Shown here: piece after piece, positions 56,911-63,501 of the stretch
Layout of the letters: every line of letters starts with the position of its first letter
Numbering within the stretch: position 1 is the stretch's first letter
Assembly: GCF_913062725.1 (NCBI RefSeq)
Contig: NZ_CAJXWY010000020.1
Location: forward strand, 1-63,501
From: an uncultured Thiohalocapsa sp.
GTDB lineage: Bacteria; Pseudomonadota; Gammaproteobacteria; Chromatiales; Chromatiaceae
DNA length: 63,501 nucleotides
Reading direction: 5' to 3'
Translations under genes and position numbers: made by a program
Notes under the pieces: generated by a model
Database searches by the model: none
The model's input: only the letters and a program-made list of their open reading frames with translations
Told to the model about the DNA's origin: nothing

Positions 56911-58908
56911 GTGATAGCCACCATGGCCAGCGCACACGTCACACACCGGCATCTGCGGCAGACCTTGGGCAGCGGGCTGTGGCTCGTCGGTGCGGCCTAT
57001 CTCGTGGCCGCGCTGGTGGGGCTGCCGCTGTTCGCTGACGGCGCTTATTACTATCTCAAGCTCGCCGTCGATGGTGATCTGCTGCTGCCGAACCTGCGCG
57101 TCACGGCGGTGCTGCCGCAGCTGCCCGCCTGGATTGCGGTCCGTTGGGGCCTGGACGCCGTGGCGGTGCGCCATGCCTTCGCCATCGGCTATCAGGCCCT
57201 GCCCTGGCTGTCGCTCCTGGCCTGCTGGCTGATCGTGCGCCGCCGGCAGCCGGCGCTGCTGGTGTTCCCGCTGCTGGGTGCGCTGGCCAATCTGATCAAT
57301 TTCTCCGCCGTCTCGGAACTGCTGAGCAGCCTCTATCTCACCTGGCCGCTGGCCCTGGCCATGGCGCTGGCGCCGCAGCGCACCTGGGTACGCTGGTATG
57401 CCCTGGCGGCGGGGCCGCTGTTGCTGGGGCTGCATCCAATGGCCTTCGTCCCCGCCGCCGCGCTCGCCGCCGGCGCCGGCATCATCGCCTGGCAGGTGCC
57501 GATGCAACGCGGTCCCTGGCGCCGTCTCGGCCTCTGGCTGGCCTTATTCGCCGCCCTGCGTCTGCTCTGGACCATCGTTGGTGCCAACGCCTACGAGCGC
57601 GGCAATCTGACGCCGGGCGGCATGGCCTGGTACCTGCTCACGGAGACCTGGGGCCAGCATCTGCTGTTGGCCACGGTGGTGCTGGCGGCAGTGCTGGGCG
57701 CCTGGGTGCTGTGGCGCCGCGCGCAGGGGGCGGCGGCGGCGGTTGCCACGACGCTCTTCACCACCTGCTGCCTGCTGGCGCTGGCCGCCGCCCTCGCCAC
57801 CGCGGTGGAGTTTCTGCTCGGCGACGGCATCAAGCTCAAGGCGGCGCTGGTCTTCGTTGCGCAGCTCGGCCTGATGGCCCTGGCGTTCGCCTGCATCCGA
57901 CTCACCAGCCCCGACACCACCACGCCGGGCGCGGATAGCTCAGCGACCTTACCGACGGGGCCCATGCGCTGGCTGCTGGCGGCCATGCTGGTGCTGATAC
58001 TGGCCAAGTCTGCGGCCTGGTGGACGGCGACACGCAACCTGCAAACGGTGATCGCCGCCACGGATGCGCACTGCATCGCCTTCGGACCCGAAATCCCCTA
58101 TGGCCTGCAATGGCCCTGGATGCAGGTGATCGACGACTGGGCGACGCCGATGCATGCGCTGGCCTTCCGTCCGCGGGTGCCCACCGCCGCCGGCGTTGCA
58201 CCCGTGGCGCTGCTGCTGCCCGATGACGGCTGCGCGGTGCTGGCACGCACGGGCGCGGTCAACCTAACCTCCTGGCTCACCCGGGACTTCGCCACCCTGG
58301 ATGCCGTCTTCGGGCCGCTGCGGCGCCCGCGCGCCGATGCCGCTGTCTCGCCGGTGGACGCCGCCCTGGCCACCGGCAACCGCAGCCTGCTACTGCCGCT
58401 GCGCGAAGAAATTGCCGATGAGCTGCTTCAGCCACGCCGCCTCGGCGCTGAGCACACCGTGGCGGGGGGACGCCGAAAGCGCCCGGGCGAGGGCCTCACT
58501 GTGGGCGCGGCGCGCCGCAGCGATCTCCGCGAGGCGTGCCTGCAGTGGTGCATTGGCGGCGAGGATGGGGGCGAACCCGGCCTTCGGAATCTCGATGAGG
58601 CGGACGTTGCTGGCTGCTCTGGCGGTGGAGTAACGCGTCTCGCCGGTGAGCATGGAGCGCTCGCCGAAGCACTGCCCGGTGCCCAGACGCTCGATTTCTT
58701 TCATCTCGCCCTCGATGCGCCGGCTCAGGACCACGATACCGGTGGCGATGACGAACATGGAGTCGCCCGCCTCACCCTGCTCGACAATGCCCTCCCCCGC
58801 ACCGATCTCCTGCGGCACGAGTCCGTCGGCCAGCGCCGCGATCTCGTCGTCCGACAGCGGCGTGAAGACAGCGACGTTGCGCAATACCTCCGGCACGCTC
58901 GGCAGTGA
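56911..58908 (+). CDS. polytopic membrane protein of unknown function, 3' end overlaps mscS-type gene
   Basis: About 665 residues as read. Residues 15-410 contain roughly eleven to twelve hydrophobic helices (LWLVGAAYLVAALVGLPLFA, LLVFPLLGALANLINFSAVS, WLLAAMLVLILAKSAAWW), followed by a periplasmic-looking domain with two Cys (DAHCIAFGPE, DDGCAVLARTG). This resembles glycosyltransferase-type membrane proteins, but no family is certain. From about 58390 the frame reads antisense to the MscS gene and loses protein-like character, so the real protein probably ends near there. The GTG at 56911 has GGAG 4 nt upstream; ATG at 56923 is the alternative. Confidence 0.6.
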   Translation: MIATMASAHVTHRHLRQTLGSGLWLVGAAYLVAALVGLPLFADGAYYYLKLAVDGDLLLPNLRVTAVLPQLPAWIAVRWGLDAVAVRHAFAIGYQALPWLSLLACWLIVRRRQPALLVFPLLGALANLINFSAVSELLSSLYLTWPLALAMALAPQRTWVRWYALAAGPLLLGLHPMAFVPAAALAAGAGIIAWQVPMQRGPWRRLGLWLALFAALRLLWTIVGANAYERGNLTPGGMAWYLLTETWGQHLLLATVVLAAVLGAWVLWRRAQGAAAAVATTLFTTCCLLALAAALATAVEFLLGDGIKLKAALVFVAQLGLMALAFACIRLTSPDTTTPGADSSATLPTGPMRWLLAAMLVLILAKSAAWWTATRNLQTVIAATDAHCIAFGPEIPYGLQWPWMQVIDDWATPMHALAFRPRVPTAAGVAPVALLLPDDGCAVLARTGAVNLTSWLTRDFATLDAVFGPLRRPRADAAVSPVDAALATGNRSLLLPLREEIADELLQPRRLGAEHTVAGGRRKRPGEGLTVGAARRSDLREACLQWCIGGEDGGEPGLRNLDEADVAGCSGGGVTRLAGEHGALAEALPGAQTLDFFHLALDAPAQDHDTGGDDEHGVARLTLLDNALPRTDLLRHESVGQRRDLVVRQRREDSDVAQYLRHARQ

Positions 58909-59835
58909 GGCCACCGGTGCATCGCCGCGACGGGCATCGATCTGATACGTCACCGCCGCCGGCGTGATGCCGGCGTCCTGGAGGCGCGCATGGATGGCCA
59001 GGAACAATTCGTCGAGTGCCGCATGCCGCCAGAGATAATCCGGAAAGTGCACGAACACCATGTACCGGCACGGCCGGCCCGGATCGCACAGATAAACCAG
59101 CGGCGCCGGGTTCTGCAAGACCCGGCGGCAACCGAGCGCCGCCTTCAGCAGCAGCTCGCGCACCAGCAACGGTGAGATCTCGCAGCTCACCGCCAGCTCG
59201 AACCAGTAGGCGTAGATCTTGGTGGGGCGCTGATAGTTGTGGACCGTGGCGGTGGCGGCCTTCTTGTTGGGCACCACATAGAGACTGGCATGCCAGGAGC
59301 GGATGCGTGTGGAGCGCCAGGTGATGTCCACCACCTCACCGAGGGTGCCGTCATCGAGCTCCACCCAATCGCCAACGCGGTAGGGCTGGTCGATACCGAT
59401 GGCCACGCCGGAGAAGAAATCACCGATGGTGTTCTGCATGGCAACGCCGAGCAAACCGGCCACCAGCCCCGTGGAGATCAACACCGCGCCGGTGTCCAGC
59501 TGCAGGATATCGCTCAGCACCACCAGCAGTGTGATGCTGTAGATCACCGTGGAGGCGGCGCCTTGGATCACGCCGGGGGCGGCGCTGCCCGTGAGGCGGA
59601 TATAGGCGTCCTCCCAGAGGAACAGGCGCAGCCCGCGGTCGATGAGCAAGGCAACGGCCGCGGAGAACAGCACGGTGGTCGCCCAGGCCGCATAACGGGC
59701 GAGGCCATCCGCCGTCGCCTGCGCCAAGCGTGCCGTCAACGCATCCCCGGCCAGCAGCAGCGGCGGCAGCAGCACCACCCCGAGCAGCCAGAGTAGCTTG
59801 CGACTGACCCTGTCCCGCTTCGGCCCCTCAGGCAC
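58390..59835 (-). CDS. MscS-family channel with C-terminal cyclic-nucleotide-binding domain
   Basis: About 481 residues. Helices near 14-30, 48-65 and 92-110 lead to the MscS pore-lining segment GLVAGLLGVAMQNTIGDFFS, then IGIDQPYRVGDWVELDDGTL with GEVVDITWRSTRIRSWHA, the beta-domain hallmark. After the alpha/beta domain, residues ~330-450 form a cNMP-binding fold (FTPLSDDEIAALADGLVPQE, GEGIVEQGEAGDSMFVIATG, RLGTGQCFGERSMLTGETRY). It is probably a mechanosensitive or ligand-modulated channel in the inner membrane. The start GTG at 59835 overlaps the ABC-transporter stop by 8 nt. Confidence 0.88.
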   Translation of the reverse strand: MPEGPKRDRVSRKLLWLLGVVLLPPLLLAGDALTARLAQATADGLARYAAWATTVLFSAAVALLIDRGLRLFLWEDAYIRLTGSAAPGVIQGAASTVIYSITLLVVLSDILQLDTGAVLISTGLVAGLLGVAMQNTIGDFFSGVAIGIDQPYRVGDWVELDDGTLGEVVDITWRSTRIRSWHASLYVVPNKKAATATVHNYQRPTKIYAYWFELAVSCEISPLLVRELLLKAALGCRRVLQNPAPLVYLCDPGRPCRYMVFVHFPDYLWRHAALDELFLAIHARLQDAGITPAAVTYQIDARRGDAPVASLPSVPEVLRNVAVFTPLSDDEIAALADGLVPQEIGAGEGIVEQGEAGDSMFVIATGIVVLSRRIEGEMKEIERLGTGQCFGERSMLTGETRYSTARAASNVRLIEIPKAGFAPILAANAPLQARLAEIAAARRAHSEALARALSASPRHGVLSAEAAWLKQLIGNFFAQRQ

Positions 59836-61657
59836 CGGCCTCTTCGCGCTCGCGCCGCTGCAGTTCCCACATGGCGGCATAGACACCGCCCTCGGCGAGC
59901 AGCCGGCTGTGGCTGCCGTGCTCGATGATGCGCCCGGCATCCATCACCAGGATGCGGTCGGCGTCGACGATGGTGGACAGGCGGTGGGCGATGGCCAGCG
60001 TGGTGTGGTGCGCCGCCACCTCGGCCAGGGTTTGCTGGATGGCCTGCTCGGTCTGGCTGTCCAGCGAAGACGTGGCTTCGTCGAACACCATGATGCGCGG
60101 GCGCTTGAGAATGGCCCGGGCGATGGCGATACGCTGCTTCTCGCCGCCGGAGAGCTTGAGGCCGCGCTCGCCGACGATGGTGTCCCAACCCTCGGGCAGC
60201 GCCTCGATGAACGTGCGGATGTGGGCGAGCTCGGCGGCCTGCTCCAACTCCTCGAAAGGTGCCTGCGGACACCCGTAGGCGAGGTTGTAGCGGATGCTGT
60301 CGTTGAACAGCACCGTGTCCTGGGGGACGATGCCGATGGCCGCGCGCAGGCTCTCCTGGGTGACGCCGCGGATGTCCTGGCCGTCGATGAGGATACGACC
60401 GCCGCTGACGTCGTAGGAGCGGAACAGGAGCCGGGCCAGGGTGGATTTGCCGGCGCCGCTGTGGCCGACGACGGCGACCTTCTCGCCGGGCTCCAGCGGG
60501 AAGTCCACATCGCGCAGGATCGCCCGCTCGGGCGTGTAGTGGAAGTCCACATGCTCGAAGCGCACCCCACCACGGCTGAGCTTGAGCGCCGGGGCGCCGG
60601 GCTCGTCTTCGATCTCGGGCTCGCGCTCCAGCAGCTTGAACACCAGATCCATGTCCGCCAGCGCGTACTTGAGCTGGCGGTAGACGATGCCCAGGAACCC
60701 GAGCGGAATGAAGAGCTGGAGCATGAACGCGTTCACCAGCACCAGATCGCCGATGGTCATGCTGCCGGTCACCACGCCGTTGGCCGCGAAGAACATGATC
60801 ACGGTGACGCCGAGGGCGATGATGCTGCCCTGGCCGAAGTTCAGCAGCGACATGGAGCTTTGACTCTTGACGGCATACGCCTCCCACTCGCTCAGGGTGC
60901 CGTCGTAGCGATCCAGCTCCATGCGCTCGTTGCCGAAGTACTTCACCGTCTCGTAGTTGAGCAGGCTGTCGAAGGCCTGGGTATTGGCCTGGCTGTCGAG
61001 CACGTTCATGCGCCGGCGATAGTCCATGCGCCACTCGGTGATGGCGAAGGTGAAGGCGACGTAGACGGCCACCGTGCCGAAGGTCGCCAGCGTGAAGACG
61101 ATGGCATACTTGCTCAGCAGCACGACGGCCACCAGCGTGAACTCCACCAGCACCGGAATCACGCTGAACACCAGATAGTTCATGATGGTGGACACCGAGC
61201 GCGTGCCCCGCTCCAGGTCGCGGCTCACGGCGCCGCTCTGGCGCTCCAGGTGATAGCGCAGCGAGAGCTTGTGCAAATGCTCCAGCACCCGGGTGGAGAG
61301 CCGGCGCATGGCGCGATAGCGGACCCGCGCGAAGATCACGTCCCGCAGCTCGTTGAACAGCGAGCCCGCGAGCTTCAGCACGCCATAGGCCAGCAGCAAC
61401 GACACCGGCAGCACCAGCATCTGCGCCTGCGCGTCCTCGAAGGCGTCCACGATGTCCTTCAGCACGATGGGCACGCCGACGTTGGCGAATTTGGCCAGCA
61501 CCAGGCAGCCGAGCGCCAACGCCGCCCGCCCGCGGAACTCCCACAGGAAGGGCAGCATGCCGCGCAGGTTGTGCCAGTCGCGGCGGTCGTTGTGGATGGT
61601 TTCGGTGGCGTGGATACGATTGACCATGGCGATGGCTGGCGCGAACGGCTGGCTCAA
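59828..61657 (-). CDS. ABC exporter, Atm1/HMT1-type (fused permease and ATPase)
   Basis: 609 residues. The N-terminal six-helix membrane domain has FNELRDVIFARVRYRAMRRL and YFGNERMELDRYD, typical of Atm1-like half transporters. The ATPase domain has Walker A VVGHSGAGKSTLARLLFRSY, Q-loop IGIVPQDTVLFNDSI, signature LKLSGGEKQRIAIARA and Walker B IMVFDEATSSLD. The family exports glutathione-related or metal-conjugate compounds. ATG at 61657 is used; ATG at 61627 is equally possible, as neither has a ribosome site. It overlaps the downstream MscS gene. Confidence 0.93.
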   Translation of the reverse strand: MSQPFAPAIAMVNRIHATETIHNDRRDWHNLRGMLPFLWEFRGRAALALGCLVLAKFANVGVPIVLKDIVDAFEDAQAQMLVLPVSLLLAYGVLKLAGSLFNELRDVIFARVRYRAMRRLSTRVLEHLHKLSLRYHLERQSGAVSRDLERGTRSVSTIMNYLVFSVIPVLVEFTLVAVVLLSKYAIVFTLATFGTVAVYVAFTFAITEWRMDYRRRMNVLDSQANTQAFDSLLNYETVKYFGNERMELDRYDGTLSEWEAYAVKSQSSMSLLNFGQGSIIALGVTVIMFFAANGVVTGSMTIGDLVLVNAFMLQLFIPLGFLGIVYRQLKYALADMDLVFKLLEREPEIEDEPGAPALKLSRGGVRFEHVDFHYTPERAILRDVDFPLEPGEKVAVVGHSGAGKSTLARLLFRSYDVSGGRILIDGQDIRGVTQESLRAAIGIVPQDTVLFNDSIRYNLAYGCPQAPFEELEQAAELAHIRTFIEALPEGWDTIVGERGLKLSGGEKQRIAIARAILKRPRIMVFDEATSSLDSQTEQAIQQTLAEVAAHHTTLAIAHRLSTIVDADRILVMDAGRIIEHGSHSRLLAEGGVYAAMWELQRREREEAGA

Positions 61658-61887
61658 ACGGCGGGCTGGGCCACCAGAGTAACGAGTTTTGGGGGGCGCG
61701 TGTCGAGCGGGCGCCTGTCGAGGCCGTGATTTCGACGCCGCCCGTCTTGCCCCCAGCCTTGTCCCCAGTCTTGCCCCCAGACCCCTGCGTCCTCAGGCGC
61801 AGGGCCATTGCTCGGTTCAGACACCACGATTGAGAGCGGTGCCGGGCAACCCAACTTCGCCAAGTTGTCGACCACGGAGCACAGACC

Positions 61888-62292
61888 ATGGCACGCGATC
61901 CCAACGAACCCATGCCGGACGGCAGCGGCTGCGCGCTGCAGGAGCCCTTTGCGCTGCAGGTGCTGGGGCCAGACATGGAGCCCGAATTCCCGGACAAGTG
62001 CATCGTCATCATCGAGCCCACCGAGGTCTGTCGCAGCGGCATGTATGTCTTCGCAGAGGTCGAAGGGGTGCGCTGGTTCCGCCAGTACCTGCGCGACGGC
62101 CAGGGCCGCGAGCGGCTGGTGGCGCTGAACGAGACCTTCCCGGCCATCGACCTGAACGGCCTCGACTGGAAGGTGCTGGGCGTCATCATCCAGCGCAACA
62201 TCCGGCGCAGGATCAAGACCTACGCGTACGCAGACGGCCTGAGCAATCAGCCCCAAAGCGGTGCCCGGGCCGTGGATATCACCGCCTCGTGA
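61888..62292 (+). CDS. S24/LexA-fold protein without catalytic residues
   Basis: 134 residues, only the C-terminal-type S24 peptidase fold: FALQVLGPDMEPEFPDKCIV, IIEPTEVCRSGMYVFAEVEG, VRWFRQYLRDGQGRERLVAL, NETFPAIDL, and LGVIIQRN. In active S24 proteins the first element reads G-x-SM-x-P and a Lys follows VxV in the second. Here the Ser position is Asp (D29) and the Lys position is Arg (R62), so self-cleavage is not expected. There is no DNA-binding domain. The stop overlaps the next gene by 4 nt (GTGA). Confidence 0.85.
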   Translation: MARDPNEPMPDGSGCALQEPFALQVLGPDMEPEFPDKCIVIIEPTEVCRSGMYVFAEVEGVRWFRQYLRDGQGRERLVALNETFPAIDLNGLDWKVLGVIIQRNIRRRIKTYAYADGLSNQPQSGARAVDITAS

Positions 62293-63488
62293 AACGCTGC
62301 AACCGGGTCAACATCCGACGCCCGCCCACCACGGCCGCTGGTCGGCCGCCGCGCCGCTATCGCTCTGCCGGCATGCTGACCGCCCTGCCTGCAATGGCTG
62401 TCATCGCCGTGCTGCTCATGGGCTGTCAGCAAGCGCAGCAGAGCGACGACAGCACCGCCGACGCACCGCCTCGGGAGCGCCCCGGCCACCTGGTGACCAC
62501 CGTGGTGACCGAGCGCGCGCCCGTCTCCACCCAGCACGAGCGCCCCGGCACCCTGCGCCTGCGGCGGCTGGTGCGGCTCTACGCCGAAGAGGAAGGGCGC
62601 ATCAAAGCGCTCGACGTGTTCGAGGGCGATCAGGTCGCGCGCGATCAGCTGCTGGTGCGCCTGGAGGACGACGTGCTGCGCGCCGAACTCGACAAGGCGC
62701 GGGCGACGCTGGCGCAGGAGCGCCTCGACCTGAAGCGCTTCGAAGACCTGGCCAAGCGCAACGCCGCCTCCCAGGATGACCTCGCCCAGGCGCGCACGGC
62801 GCTCGCGCTGGCGGAGGCCGACCTGAAGCTGCTGGAGATCAGGCTCGCAGACACCCGCATCACCGCCCCCTTCGGCGGCATCATCACCGAGCGTCTGGCC
62901 GAGCCCGGCGACTTCGTCACCAAGAACACCCAGCTGCTCACCCTGGCCGATCCGGCGTCGCTGGTGGCGGAGGTCTACGTCTCTGAGCTGGTGCTGCCCT
63001 ACATCAGCGTAGGCGATCCGGCGCGCATTCGTATCGATGCCCTCGGCGGCCGGCTGTTCGACGGGGAGATTCTGCGCATCCACCCCACCCTGTCGGAAGC
63101 CAACCGTCAGGCGAAGGTAGAGATCCGCTTCGAGGCGATCCCCGAGGGCGCCCGCGCCGGCCAGTTCGTGCGCGCACAGCTGGCCACCGCCGCCGTCGCC
63201 CGGCTCCTGGTGCCCTTCCGGGCCCTGCGCCAGGACCGCGATGGGCAATTCGTCTGGGTGATGGACGCCGCCGGCGAGGCGGCCCGCCGCCCGGTACGCA
63301 CCGGCATGCGCATCGCCGATCAGGTGGACATCCTCGACGGCCTGGAGGCGGGTGCGCGGGTGGTCACCCGCGGCTTCCTCGGCATTGCCGAGGGCAAGCC
63401 GCTCACCCGCGTGGACGACGACCCGGGCCAGGCGATGGCAACACCGGATGCCACCTCCGCGCGCGTGGAGATGTCAACTGATGCTTGA
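62289..63488 (+). CDS. RND efflux membrane-fusion lipoprotein (HlyD/AcrA-like)
   Basis: About 399 residues. A hydrophobic stretch ends in a lipobox (AVIAVLLMGC), so it is an inner-membrane lipoprotein. The barrel-sandwich hybrid has RLYAEEEGRIKALDVFEGDQ and DTRITAPFGGIITERLAEPG, flanking a coiled-coil hairpin (RATLAQERLDLKRFEDLAKR, ARTALALAEADLKLLEIRLA), then beta-barrel segments. The pump gene presumably follows beyond the window. The GTG at 62289 overlaps the previous stop and implies coupling; ATG at 62373 gives a more ordinary signal peptide and could be the start. Confidence 0.92.
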   Translation: MKRCNRVNIRRPPTTAAGRPPRRYRSAGMLTALPAMAVIAVLLMGCQQAQQSDDSTADAPPRERPGHLVTTVVTERAPVSTQHERPGTLRLRRLVRLYAEEEGRIKALDVFEGDQVARDQLLVRLEDDVLRAELDKARATLAQERLDLKRFEDLAKRNAASQDDLAQARTALALAEADLKLLEIRLADTRITAPFGGIITERLAEPGDFVTKNTQLLTLADPASLVAEVYVSELVLPYISVGDPARIRIDALGGRLFDGEILRIHPTLSEANRQAKVEIRFEAIPEGARAGQFVRAQLATAAVARLLVPFRALRQDRDGQFVWVMDAAGEAARRPVRTGMRIADQVDILDGLEAGARVVTRGFLGIAEGKPLTRVDDDPGQAMATPDATSARVEMSTDA

Positions 63489-63501
63489 TGCCTTGCTGTA
63501 G

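Overview
The window is about 63.5 kb of very GC-rich chromosomal DNA. The gene content points to a Gram-negative gammaproteobacterium that fixes CO2. Evidence is an LPS heptose pair (hldE, gmhA), the ubiquinone gene ubiG, a Calvin-cycle-type block tkt-gap-pgk-pyk-fba, an hrcA-grpE-dnaK-dnaJ locus under a CIRCE operator, and an SAH riboswitch in front of ahcY. A halophilic or alkaliphilic Chromatiales/Ectothiorhodospiraceae-like autotroph is the best guess; this is inference, since no marker gene fixes the taxon. Apart from one tRNA-Thr(CGU) there are no RNA genes, and no insertion sequences, phage genes or CRISPR arrays were seen.

Layout. (1) Positions 1-5430 (minus) and 5718-14307 (plus) hold two complete-looking V/A-type rotary ATPase operons that diverge from a shared 287-bp region. 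Both follow the order G/H-C-I-K-F-E-A; the left one runs off the window inside subunit A, and the right one continues to B. The two sets differ strongly in the lengths of C and K, and the right operon has no subunit D gene after B. A small cysteine-cluster (YkgJ-like) gene follows. (2) 14713-19490 (minus): hldE, gmhA, a two-CBS-domain protein and a CocE/X-Pro-peptidase-type hydrolase. (3) 19647-26776 (minus): a carbon operon transcribed tkt, gap, pgk, pyk, fba, with a rho-independent terminator after fba and a 15-bp inverted repeat between gap and pgk. (4) 27261-33649: a thioredoxin-fold protein (minus), then metK, purT, SAH riboswitch-ahcY and metF (plus). This is an activated-methyl-cycle neighbourhood in which SAH feeds back on its own removal. 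(5) 33799-34359 (minus): a MESH1-like HD hydrolase; then valS (plus).

(6) 37609-41091 (plus): a UbiA-family membrane protein, ubiG, a MupP/Gph-like phosphatase and a diverged squalene/phytoene-synthase-family protein. (7) 41118-43316 (minus): an exported octaheme cytochrome with a HEAT/TPR-like C-terminal half. (8) 43767-46972 (plus): ispH, a ThiO-like glycine oxidase, tRNA-Thr and a methyltransferase. (9) 47027-52802 (minus): dnaJ, dnaK, grpE and hrcA, with CIRCE upstream. (10) 53388-58908 (plus): nadK, recN, a SIMPL-domain protein and a polytopic membrane protein whose 3' end overlaps the next gene. (11) 58390-61657 (minus): an MscS channel with a cyclic-nucleotide-binding domain and an Atm1-type ABC exporter. 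(12) 61888-63488 (plus): an S24-fold protein lacking the catalytic Ser/Lys, and a lipoprotein RND membrane-fusion protein.

The most unusual element is the back-to-back pair of V/A-ATPases. The best-supported regulatory elements are the SAH riboswitch, with a visible ribosome-site-sequestering alternative helix, and the perfect CIRCE operator.
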